From positions 1-47,112 of the forward strand of contig JBKPAF010000042.1 in NCBI GenBank assembly GCA_046726275.1: a stretch of DNA of 47,112 bases, written 5' to 3'. Numbering within the stretch: the first letter of the stretch is position 1; the number at the start of each line of letters is the position of its first letter. The notes under the pieces are model-generated. The model ran no database searches, was not told the DNA's origin, and saw only the letters and a program-made list of their open reading frames with translations. This DNA comes from DASXTW01 sp046726275. Its GTDB lineage: Bacteria > Actinomycetota > UBA4738. This document shows, piece after piece, positions 8,398 to 19,620 of the stretch. Made by a program: the position numbers and the translations under genes.

Positions 8398-9039
8398 ATG
8401 ACGAGGGTCGGAGGCGAGGCTCGCCGGCGGCGCCTCATGGAAGAGGCCATCCGACTGTTCGGAAAGAGGGGCTACCAGGGAACCAGCCTGGACGCGGTGG
8501 CCAAAGCCGCGGGGATCCGCAAGCAGACGCTTCTCTATTACTTCCCCACCAAGGAGGCGCTCCTGGAGGCCTGCGTGATGGAGACCAGCCAACGGGTGGC
8601 GCGAGCCCTCTCCGAGGCGCTCGAGGCTGAGACGTCCACATCCCGCAAGGCGGAGACCGTGATCCATACAGTGTTCGAGCTCGCAGGCGAGTGGCCCGAG
8701 TTCCCCCAGTTCGTCCGGGAGGCCAGCCGCCTGGGGCCCGAGGTGATCGCGCGGTTCGCCGCCGTGCTCGAGCCTCTCCGGTTGCGGGCCCTGGCCTTCC
8801 TGGCCAACGGGATGAAGGACGGCCAGATCCGTCGCCAGGACCCGGCGCTGCTGCTGTTCACGCTGTACACGGCCGTGATCGGTTCGATCACGGAGGCCGG
8901 TGTGCTCCGAGCCGTCGTCGGCGAGGATCGGAGCCGCCTGGCCCTGCATCGCAGAGAGCAGGAGGTGCTGACCTTCGTCCGGAGCGCTCTGGCCGCGGCG
9001 GCCGACGAACCGGACGAGCGGGTACGCGGGTCCATGTAA
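8398..9039 (+). CDS. TetR-family transcriptional regulator
   Basis: A 213-residue one-component regulator. The N-terminal helix-turn-helix (residues about 8-55) has the family hallmarks: AIRLFGKRGYQGTSLDAVAK and the recognition helix ending in LLYYFPTKEALL. The C-terminal ligand domain is divergent. It is the last gene of the five-gene run, 28 bp after the acyltransferase, and a strong terminator follows. TetR proteins at this position usually repress their own operon in response to a lipid or acyl-CoA ligand, so the promoter at 2317-2346 is the first candidate target. That is an inference, because no clear operator palindrome could be fixed. Confidence 0.92.
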   Translation: MTRVGGEARRRRLMEEAIRLFGKRGYQGTSLDAVAKAAGIRKQTLLYYFPTKEALLEACVMETSQRVARALSEALEAETSTSRKAETVIHTVFELAGEWPEFPQFVREASRLGPEVIARFAAVLEPLRLRALAFLANGMKDGQIRRQDPALLLFTLYTAVIGSITEAGVLRAVVGEDRSRLALHRREQEVLTFVRSALAAAADEPDERVRGSM

Positions 9040-9072
9040 GCTGCGCGCTGACGCCCCGCGCTGAAGCGAGAC

Positions 9073-9096
9073 CGGCCGCCCCATTCGGGGCGGCCG
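9073..9096. terminator. Bidirectional hairpin terminator
   Basis: A perfect 10-bp stem CGGCCGCCCC/GGGGCGGCCG with an ATTC loop. It lies in the 85-bp gap between the convergent TetR gene and the secreted-protein gene and would serve both strands. Confidence 0.75.
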
Positions 9097-9124
9097 TTCG
9101 CGGTCCCTTACGGAGAAGCGATCG

Positions 9125-10705
9125 CTACGGCGTCGCTCCCCAGTTCCTGGTGCGCCAGTCCGTGTCGGTGTTTCCCGGTGGACTGTCGTCGGTGAACATG
9201 CTGGTCAACCACACCTGGCCCGTCGCCGCATTCTGCGGCGCCGCAGGGTCGGGTGTGGCCGAGGCGTAGTCACCCCATCGGTTCGGGCAACACGAGTGGT
9301 CGAAGTCTTCACCCGTGGAGGCCTCCACCAACACGAAGCCCGACTGGGCTCCCCCACCGATCTTGGAGACCATCTGGATCTTGATGAACTCCGCGGAGGA
9401 GGACGTGTTGAAGCCCATGATCATGTTGCTTCCGTACGCTTGGGTGGACCCATTGTTGGCGCGGTCCGGCGAGATGGCGCCGTTGTAGACGTCCAACAAA
9501 GGATCCGTGGCCACGCCGCTCTGGAAGACTGTCGCGTTGATCGGGTCGACCTCGTACCAGCGGACCTGGGCGCCTCCCCCGCCGAGAACAGTGTGTTGGG
9601 TCCATACCGCGGGCCGGTTCGGCCCGATCCTCGCATCGAAGGCGGACACGGCCTGCGTCACCCGGGCGTCCAGGGTATCGATCGAGGTGGGAAGCCCCGG
9701 TTGGTCGGCGGGCGGGGGCTGCGCATAGGTGGGGATCGGAACGGACCTGCCGGGGTTCTCGATGACCGGGCCCGCCAGCCCATTGAACACCCGGAACTCG
9801 GTCAGGAAATTCTGCTCACCAACATCGTAAGGGTCGTTGCTGATGATGGTCCCATCCTGGAACAGCGTGGGCGCGTCCGTGCTCTGGGCCGGGATCGGGG
9901 TGAACGTCTGCGTTCCCGTCTGGTCCCTCAGGTTCTGCGCGATCCCGCTGAAGGGAGCATTGCACGCCTCGCCGGCCGGCGGCTTCCGGAACCACATGAC
10001 GTCGGAGCGGACGAAGCTGAAACCCGGCGGGTCGTAGACGTTGGACCCGATCAGCACCCAGCTGAAGCTGTCCCCGAGCTTCGGGTAGTCCGGGAAGAGG
10101 TCACCGGCGTAGTCGAAACTGAAGTGGCAGAAGTCCGCAGCCGTCGTCGGGTTCGCGTTCTTGCTCCACCCGAACGCCAGCAGGCTGTTGGTGAAGTTCC
10201 CGATCGCGTCGTCCATCGCGTAGTAGAACCGCTGGGTCTGCGGATCCCACATGACCTGCGGGTCGAAGATGAAATCGGTCTCCGGCCGGCCGGCGAGGGT
10301 GTTCAACGTGCCGGTGGAGAGTTCGGCGCCGGTCCGGTCGTAGATGGAGAAATTGAGGTTGACCAGCTCGATGTAGCGGGTCGGTCCGATGGCTCCGGTC
10401 GAGTCCGAGGGGGTGACGCCCTCGTCCTTGACCCCTTCCCACTCGATGAAGGTACTCGGGGCGTTGATCCCACTGCGCGGCGCGGCCTGGCCCGCCGAGG
10501 AGCTGGCCAGCTTGGCCCGAGCCTTCGCCTTTGCGTACGTGGCGGCGTTCTTGGGCAGCGGTCCTCTGGACAGACGCTGGGCCGGGGTCATCCCCTTCAG
10601 GCCTGCATTGCCCGAGGCCGGACCGGCGGTGGCGGCGGGGCCCACCAATCCAACGGCGAGCAGCGCCACGGCCAGCATCGACAGTAGGTGTTTCCTCACG
10701 CTCAT
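9125..10705 (-). CDS. Secreted protein of unknown function
   Basis: A 526-residue exported protein. Residues 1-27 form a signal peptide: MSVRKHLL, a hydrophobic core LAVALLAVGLVG, then a PAATAG cleavage region. The mature part has many Asp, Gly and aromatic residues and phrases such as DSTGAIGPTRYIELVNLNFSIYD and FDPQVMWDPQTQRFYYAMDD. These resemble secreted beta-propeller-like proteins found near sialidase or Asp-box proteins. Cysteines occur near the middle and C-terminus (DHSCCPNRWGDYA). An AAGGAGGG site precedes the ATG. No catalytic residues are recognised. The gene stands alone, between a terminator and the DUF4032 gene. Confidence 0.75.
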   Translation of the reverse strand: MSVRKHLLSMLAVALLAVGLVGPAATAGPASGNAGLKGMTPAQRLSRGPLPKNAATYAKAKARAKLASSSAGQAAPRSGINAPSTFIEWEGVKDEGVTPSDSTGAIGPTRYIELVNLNFSIYDRTGAELSTGTLNTLAGRPETDFIFDPQVMWDPQTQRFYYAMDDAIGNFTNSLLAFGWSKNANPTTAADFCHFSFDYAGDLFPDYPKLGDSFSWVLIGSNVYDPPGFSFVRSDVMWFRKPPAGEACNAPFSGIAQNLRDQTGTQTFTPIPAQSTDAPTLFQDGTIISNDPYDVGEQNFLTEFRVFNGLAGPVIENPGRSVPIPTYAQPPPADQPGLPTSIDTLDARVTQAVSAFDARIGPNRPAVWTQHTVLGGGGAQVRWYEVDPINATVFQSGVATDPLLDVYNGAISPDRANNGSTQAYGSNMIMGFNTSSSAEFIKIQMVSKIGGGAQSGFVLVEASTGEDFDHSCCPNRWGDYASATPDPAAPQNAATGQVWLTSMFTDDSPPGNTDTDWRTRNWGATP

Positions 10706-10791
10706 CCCTCCTTACGGGGTCGGCGAGGCATCAACCCCCGAGCATGCCCGAGCCTGGAGGGAAGGGCTATCCGGCAGCGACCGTAGAATTC

Positions 10792-12018
10792 CTAAGCGAA
10801 TCTGCGGTCGGGCACCACGTTTCGCTCGTCTGGCTGGTGCGAGAGGACATGGTCGACGTAGGAGCGGACGGCCTCCCTCATCCCCACATCCCGTCCCGCT
10901 TCCTCCGACAGGAACCACCGATGCTCCAGCACCTGGTGATAGACCTCGGCAGGCTCCAACTTCCCCCGCAGCTCGAGCGGGATGGCCGCGATGGTCGGCT
11001 CGAAGACCTCAGCCAACCATCGATACGCCACGATCGACTCGGGTAGCATCCGGCCCTCCACTTGCTCCAGGTGAGCCCGGAACCCCGCCAGATCGTTGAG
11101 GAGCCGCCGGGCCTGATTCTCCAGGACGTCGAGACCGGTCAGGGCCAGGAGCTTGCGCCGATGGTGCCCGGGCTCCACCACCTGGGGCTGAAGCCGCAGG
11201 CGGTACCCGCCTCCCGTTTCCACCAGCTCGAGCTCCTCCACGTCGAACCCCATCTCGTTCAGCCTGGACAACCGAGCGTCGATCCGGTAGCGCTCCCCCA
11301 GATCGAAGACCTCCTCGCGAGTCAGCTCGGACCACAGGTTCTCGTACCGGGCGCGAACCTCCCCGGCGGTCTCGATCGGGTCCAGCCCCTGGGGAAGTCG
11401 TCCCTCGGCGCCCAGGTCGAGGAGATCCCCGGCGATGTTCTCCTCGGCGATCGTCACATCGTGCTCCCGTTGCCCTTCGGAGAGCGTGGGGTGCATCTCG
11501 CCGGTCTCGGCGTCCACGAGGTATGCGGCGAGTGCCCCCGCGTCTCGGCGAAACAGGGTATTGGACAAAGAGCAGTCGCCCCAGAAGAACCCCACCAGAT
11601 GCAGGCGAACGAGGAGGTGGACCAGAGCGTCGAGGAGACTGTTGCGGAGATCGGGAACGCCGTGGCCGGTGAACAGCGTGCGAAAGGGCAGCGAGAACTC
11701 GAGGTGTCGGGTGATCAGGACCGCATCCAGTCCGGTCCCTCGCTTTGCCTCTCCCCGGTCCGATACCACGCCCACGGCCTGCACGACCGGGATCGACTCC
11801 GCGTCCAGCCCTCGGAGCAGCCGATACTCGCGCTCGGCGAGCGGCTGCGGCATCTCCTTGAGGGCGTACAGCGTCCCGTCATACGCCACGAACCGCACGA
11901 CGTGCCGGTGGAGGCCGGCCGGAACCGTGATGAGGCGGTCCGACCGCCACTCCTCCAGAGGGACCTGCCACGGCAGGTCGAGGAAGTCGGGGTGGCCGGT
12001 GCGAGCCACGATCTGCAC
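10792..12018 (-). CDS. DUF4032 protein with kinase-like fold
   Basis: A 408-residue cytoplasmic protein. The N-terminal half has protein-kinase-like features: a lysine in LYALKEMPQPLAEREYRLL (the ATP-Lys and C-helix Glu region), a catalytic-loop-like HLVGFFWGDCSLSNTLF, and a metal-site-like LVDAETGE. The C-terminal half matches the DUF4032 type, with many Glu, Arg and Leu helices. The start is GTG, with GAGGAG upstream. It is divergent from glgE with 88 bp between the starts, so it may share regulation with the alpha-glucan operon. Whether it phosphorylates a protein, a sugar or nothing is unknown. The C-terminal SHQPDERNVV tail is unassigned. Confidence 0.75.
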   Translation of the reverse strand: MQIVARTGHPDFLDLPWQVPLEEWRSDRLITVPAGLHRHVVRFVAYDGTLYALKEMPQPLAEREYRLLRGLDAESIPVVQAVGVVSDRGEAKRGTGLDAVLITRHLEFSLPFRTLFTGHGVPDLRNSLLDALVHLLVRLHLVGFFWGDCSLSNTLFRRDAGALAAYLVDAETGEMHPTLSEGQREHDVTIAEENIAGDLLDLGAEGRLPQGLDPIETAGEVRARYENLWSELTREEVFDLGERYRIDARLSRLNEMGFDVEELELVETGGGYRLRLQPQVVEPGHHRRKLLALTGLDVLENQARRLLNDLAGFRAHLEQVEGRMLPESIVAYRWLAEVFEPTIAAIPLELRGKLEPAEVYHQVLEHRWFLSEEAGRDVGMREAVRSYVDHVLSHQPDERNVVPDRRFA

Positions 12019-12106
12019 GGGACACGCTCCTCACGTCGCTTCCAGGTTGCCTTTACCAATCGTGGCACACTGCCGAGGACGGATCAGATGAAGGTCAAGG
12101 AGATCG

Positions 12107-14089
12107 GTGCAACGGAACCGGGGTAGACAGCGGATCGTGATCGAGGGCGTTCGGCCCGAGATCGACTGCGGCCGCTTCCCGATCAAGCGCGTGGTCGGGG
12201 AAACCGTGGTGGTCGAAGCGGACGTCTTCACCGACGGCCACGACACTCTGGCCGCCGGCCTCCGGTCCCGGCGAGAAGGGGGCCGCTGGACGGAGGTCAG
12301 GATGGATCCGCTCGGGAACGATCGCTGGCGCGGCGAGTTCCTGGTGACCGAGACCGGCCGGTACGGCTACACCATCCGAGCGTGGCTCGACCGATTCGGC
12401 ACCTGGGCGCAGGACCTCGCCAAGAAGGTCGACGCCGGGCTCGACGTCGCCGTGGAGCTTCGGATCGGAGCGATGATGATCGCTCGGGCGGCCCTTCGCG
12501 CCAGCGGTGAGGCCCGTCGCGAGCTTCGGCGGATCGCGAGTCTCCTCGAAACGGCCGAGGATGGGGCCACGGAGGCCGCCCTCGATCCCGAGTTGGCTCG
12601 GCTCATGGATGTGGTACCCGATCGGCGCCGCGTGGTGACCTATGGGAGAGAGCTCCTGGTGGTCGTGGATCGGGAGCGGGCTCGCTTCAGCTCCTGGTAC
12701 GAACTGTTTCCCCGCTCGACCTCGGCCGAGCCCTCACGACACGGCACGTTCAAGGATCTCGAGGCGAGGCTCCCGTACGTCGCGGGGATGGGGTTCGACG
12801 TCCTGTATCTGCCACCCATCCATCCCATCGGCCGGTCCCATCGGAAGGGGAAGAACAACGTGACGACGCCGGAACCCGGGGCGCCCGGGAGTCCGTGGGC
12901 CATCGGATCGGAGCTGGGAGGCCACACCTCGGTGAACCCGGATCTGGGAACGATCGAGGACTTCGATCGGCTCGTCGAGCGGGCCCAGGACTTCGGCCTC
13001 GAGGTGGCGCTGGACCTGGCGTATCAGTGCTCTCCCGATCACCCGTGGGCGTCGGAGCATCCCGAGTGGTTCCGGCACCGGCCCGACGGCACCATCCAGT
13101 ACGCGGAAAACCCTCCGAAGAAGTACCAGGACATCTTCCCACTCGACTTCGAGACGGAGGCCTCGCCGGAGCTCTGGGATGAGCTGAAGAGTGTGGTCGA
13201 CTTCTGGATCGATCGCGGAGTGCGGATCTTCCGCGTCGACAATCCCCATACGAAGCCGTTCGCGTTCTGGGAATGGCTGATCCACGAAAGCAAGGCAAGG
13301 CACTCAGAGCTGATCTTCCTCGCGGAGGCCTTCACCCGGCCCAAGGTCATGTACCGGCTTGCCAAACTCGGGTTCACGCAGTCGTACACCTACTTCGCGT
13401 GGCGCAACGCGAAGTGGGAGCTGGAGAGCTACTTCACCGAGCTCACCCGGACCGACGTCGCCGAGTTCTTCCGGCCGAACCTCTGGCCGAACACGCCGGA
13501 CATCCTGACCGAGACGCTTCAGACCGGGGGCCGAGCGGCCTTCATGAGCCGGATCACTCTTGCGGCCACACTGGGAGCGAGCTACGGCATCTACGGCCCC
13601 GCATACGAGCTGATGGAGCACGAGCCTCTTCAGCCCGGCAGCGAGGAATACCTGGACTCCGAGAAGTATGAGATCCGGCACTGGGACCTCGACCGGCCCG
13701 ACAGCCTGGCGGAGTTCATCGCCCGGCTCAACCGGATCCGCCGGGAGAACCCGGCGCTGCAGACCGATCGAACCCTCCGGTTCCACGACGTCGAGAACGA
13801 ACAGCTCATCGCGTACAGCAAGTCTGACGAAGCGACGGGGAACCAGATCCTCACCGTCGTCAACCTCGACCCCCACAACACCCAGAGTGGCTGGCTGTCG
13901 CTGTCCCTGGCGTCGCTCGGCTTGCACGACGAGCGACCCTTTCAGGTGCACGATCTGCTGACCGAATCGAGATATACCTGGCAGGGTTCCCGGCATTACA
14001 TCGAGCTGAACCCGCAGGTGGTCCCGGCCCATGTCTTCCGGGCCCGCCAACAGGTCCGGACGGAGCAGGATTTCGAGTACTTCGCGTGA
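12107..14089 (+). CDS. glgE: GlgE, alpha-1,4-glucan:maltose-1-phosphate maltosyltransferase
   Basis: GH13_3 enzyme that extends alpha-1,4-glucan two glucose units at a time from alpha-maltose-1-phosphate. It is 660 residues long, as usual for the family. The N-terminal domain (IVIEGVRPEIDCGRFPIKRVVG) is followed by the barrel, with LPPIHPIGRSHRKGKNN, NPPKKYQDIFPLDFE, nucleophile D378 in FRVDNPHTKP, and acid/base E407 in FLAEAFT. The Lys-Tyr-Gln motif is typical of GlgE rather than alpha-amylase. The start is GTG 12107 with AAGGAG 5 nt upstream. It is the first gene of a five-gene co-directional operon and lies 10 bp before treS-mak, which supplies its donor. Confidence 0.97.
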   Translation: MQRNRGRQRIVIEGVRPEIDCGRFPIKRVVGETVVVEADVFTDGHDTLAAGLRSRREGGRWTEVRMDPLGNDRWRGEFLVTETGRYGYTIRAWLDRFGTWAQDLAKKVDAGLDVAVELRIGAMMIARAALRASGEARRELRRIASLLETAEDGATEAALDPELARLMDVVPDRRRVVTYGRELLVVVDRERARFSSWYELFPRSTSAEPSRHGTFKDLEARLPYVAGMGFDVLYLPPIHPIGRSHRKGKNNVTTPEPGAPGSPWAIGSELGGHTSVNPDLGTIEDFDRLVERAQDFGLEVALDLAYQCSPDHPWASEHPEWFRHRPDGTIQYAENPPKKYQDIFPLDFETEASPELWDELKSVVDFWIDRGVRIFRVDNPHTKPFAFWEWLIHESKARHSELIFLAEAFTRPKVMYRLAKLGFTQSYTYFAWRNAKWELESYFTELTRTDVAEFFRPNLWPNTPDILTETLQTGGRAAFMSRITLAATLGASYGIYGPAYELMEHEPLQPGSEEYLDSEKYEIRHWDLDRPDSLAEFIARLNRIRRENPALQTDRTLRFHDVENEQLIAYSKSDEATGNQILTVVNLDPHNTQSGWLSLSLASLGLHDERPFQVHDLLTESRYTWQGSRHYIELNPQVVPAHVFRARQQVRTEQDFEYFA

Positions 14090-14099
14090 GAGGGTGAGG

Positions 14100-17465
<3,366 letters not shown>

Positions 17466-17467
17466 CC

Positions 17468-19606
17468 GTGACCGATCCCGGCCAGGGGATGGCGCAGCTA
17501 CGACTCCTGGCTCGACTACACGGGATCCAGACGAGCTACGTCGACATCTCCCGGCGAACCATCAGGGCATCCAGAGCCGACCTCATGGCGGCGCTCCGGG
17601 CCATCGGTGCTCCTGTGCAGCGCCCCGAGGACGTGGCCGATGCCCTCCGATCGCGTGTCGAGGAGCTCTGGCGCCAACCTCTCGAGCCGGTCCAGGTGGC
17701 ATGGGGCGGGCGGTGCCGACCGGTCCGGCTCCGGCTGCCGCTGTGGGTGATGGAGGCGCGAAGGACGTGGCGGCTGCGCCTGGAGAACGGCGAAAGCTTG
17801 GACGTCAGCGAGGACTTCCGACGAGGAGACCGCGGCGTCGTGCGCGCGGCTCAGGTCGAGGGCGCGACCTTCGTCGAGCTGGAATTCGCCCCTGGAGTGC
17901 GGGTTCCCACCGGGTACCACCGCCTGGATCTCGAGTTCGGCGGCAACTTCGCGGGCGCTCTGCTCGTATCGGCCCCCCGTGCCCCGAAGAGGGAGCTCCC
18001 GCCGTCCTGGGGAGTGTTCCTGCCCCTCTATGCCCTGCGAACCCGGCGTAGCTGGGGACTCGGTGACCTCACGGATCTGGGCGATCTCGTGGATTGGGTG
18101 GCCGGCCTGGGGGGTGATGTCGTGGCCACCCTGCCCATCCTCTCCGCGTCCTCGAGAGAAGAACCCTTCGATCCCAGCCCCTATTCGCCCGCGAGCCGTC
18201 TGTTCTGGAACGAGCTGTATCTCGACGTGCCCGCCGTCTCCGAGCTGGCTCGCTCGCCCGAAGCACGAGCGCTGCTCCGTTCCCCACGCCTCGCTCGACA
18301 GATCGCCGCGCTGCAAGCTGCCCCGCTCGTGGACTACCCCGCAGCGATGGCGGCCAAGCGTGGCGTCCTGGAGGCCATGGCGGAAGGCTTCTTCGCTCGA
18401 CCCTCGAGCCAGCCCGCGAGCTTTGCGGCGTTCGCCCGGGATCCGGTCGTCCAGGACTACGCGAGCTTTCGGGCGAACTGGGAACGGCGAGGAACGCCCT
18501 GGCCCACGTGGCCGGCACGGGAGAGAGAGGGCCATCTCCCCAAAGAGGGCGGCGACCGTGAGGGCTTCGGGTATCACACCTTCGTGCAGTGGCTCATGCG
18601 ACTCCAGATGGAGGAGCTGGGGCGCCGGTCGGCACAGGCCGGGGTCCGTCTCTACGTCGACATGCCTCTCGGAGTGGACCCGGAAGGGTACGACGTATGG
18701 CGGGAGCGCGAGGCCTTCGCCCTGGGCGCCGCGGCGGGCGCTCCTCCCGACCCGTTCTTCCGCGGCGGCCAGGACTGGGGCTTTCCGCCGCTTCATCCGG
18801 ACCGGATCCGGCGCCACGGCTATCGCTACGTCATCGCGTCTCTCCGTCACGCGCTCCGGCATGGGCGGGTTCTCCGGATCGATCACGTCATGAGCCTTCA
18901 CCGGCTCTACTGGGTGCCCCGTGGCCTGGACGCCCGTCACGGCGTGTACGTTCGTTACTACCCGCAGGAGCTGTATGCGATCCTGGCCCTCGAGTCGGCC
19001 GGGGTGGACGCCGTGATCGTGGGCGAGGATCTGGGAACGGTCCCGGACGTCGTGCGCCGATCCATGCGCCATCACGGGCTCTATCGAAGCCACGTGCTGG
19101 AGATGGAGACCTCGGCCGATCCGAGGCGAGCGATCCGCCCGGCACCCCAGGATTCGCTGGCCTCGCTGAACACCCACGACCTGCCCACGTTCGCTGCGTT
19201 CTGGAAGGAAACCGACATCGACGATCGGATCGCGCGGGGATGGCTCTCTCCAGAGGAGGGCCGCCGGGCCCACGGGGAGCGACGACGGGTGCGGGAGGCG
19301 ATGGTGCGTTACCTCAGGTCTCAGGGCTACTTGCGGGGCCCCGGTGCCGGGAAGGATGCGGCGGACGCGAGGGACGCGCTCCGGGCGTGCCTGTCCCACC
19401 TTGCGGCCGCCGACGCGCGCATGCTGCTCGTCAACCTGGAGGATCTCTGGCTGGAGGAACGCCCCCAGAACCTGCCGGGAACGACAGACGAGCACCCGAA
19501 CTGGCGGTTGCCCGCGCGGTACCCGTTCGAGCGCTTTCGCCAGATGCGGGAGGTCACCGGTACGCTCCGGCACATCGACGCGCTGAGGAAACGGAGGGGA
19601 TCGTGA
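17468..19606 (+). CDS. malQ: 4-alpha-glucanotransferase (amylomaltase)
   Basis: GH77 disproportionating enzyme that transfers maltosyl or longer segments between alpha-1,4-glucans, releasing glucose. It is 712 residues from GTG 17468, or 705 from ATG 17489; neither has a strong ribosome site. The 2-bp gap after the previous stop suggests translational coupling. The long N-terminal extension (about 180 residues) is of the MalQ type seen in actinobacteria. Conserved motifs are YVDMPLGVDPEGYDVW, nucleophile D472 in RIDHVMSLHRLYWVP, acid/base E520 in VGEDLGTVPD, and SLNTHDLPTFAAFW. In this operon it probably recycles short maltodextrins produced by debranching. Confidence 0.95.
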   Translation: MTDPGQGMAQLRLLARLHGIQTSYVDISRRTIRASRADLMAALRAIGAPVQRPEDVADALRSRVEELWRQPLEPVQVAWGGRCRPVRLRLPLWVMEARRTWRLRLENGESLDVSEDFRRGDRGVVRAAQVEGATFVELEFAPGVRVPTGYHRLDLEFGGNFAGALLVSAPRAPKRELPPSWGVFLPLYALRTRRSWGLGDLTDLGDLVDWVAGLGGDVVATLPILSASSREEPFDPSPYSPASRLFWNELYLDVPAVSELARSPEARALLRSPRLARQIAALQAAPLVDYPAAMAAKRGVLEAMAEGFFARPSSQPASFAAFARDPVVQDYASFRANWERRGTPWPTWPAREREGHLPKEGGDREGFGYHTFVQWLMRLQMEELGRRSAQAGVRLYVDMPLGVDPEGYDVWREREAFALGAAAGAPPDPFFRGGQDWGFPPLHPDRIRRHGYRYVIASLRHALRHGRVLRIDHVMSLHRLYWVPRGLDARHGVYVRYYPQELYAILALESAGVDAVIVGEDLGTVPDVVRRSMRHHGLYRSHVLEMETSADPRRAIRPAPQDSLASLNTHDLPTFAAFWKETDIDDRIARGWLSPEEGRRAHGERRRVREAMVRYLRSQGYLRGPGAGKDAADARDALRACLSHLAAADARMLLVNLEDLWLEERPQNLPGTTDEHPNWRLPARYPFERFRQMREVTGTLRHIDALRKRRGS

Positions 19607-19620
19607 CCAGGAGGACCGAC

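Noticed and set aside
17516..19573. Long minus-strand reading frame of 685 codons across malQ
   Set aside because: It is antisense to a clear malQ gene and has no recognised domains. High GC content produces such frames throughout the window.
18589..19620. Upstream extension of the glgB frame
   Set aside because: The extension lies inside malQ, and a good ribosome site supports GTG 19621 as the start.
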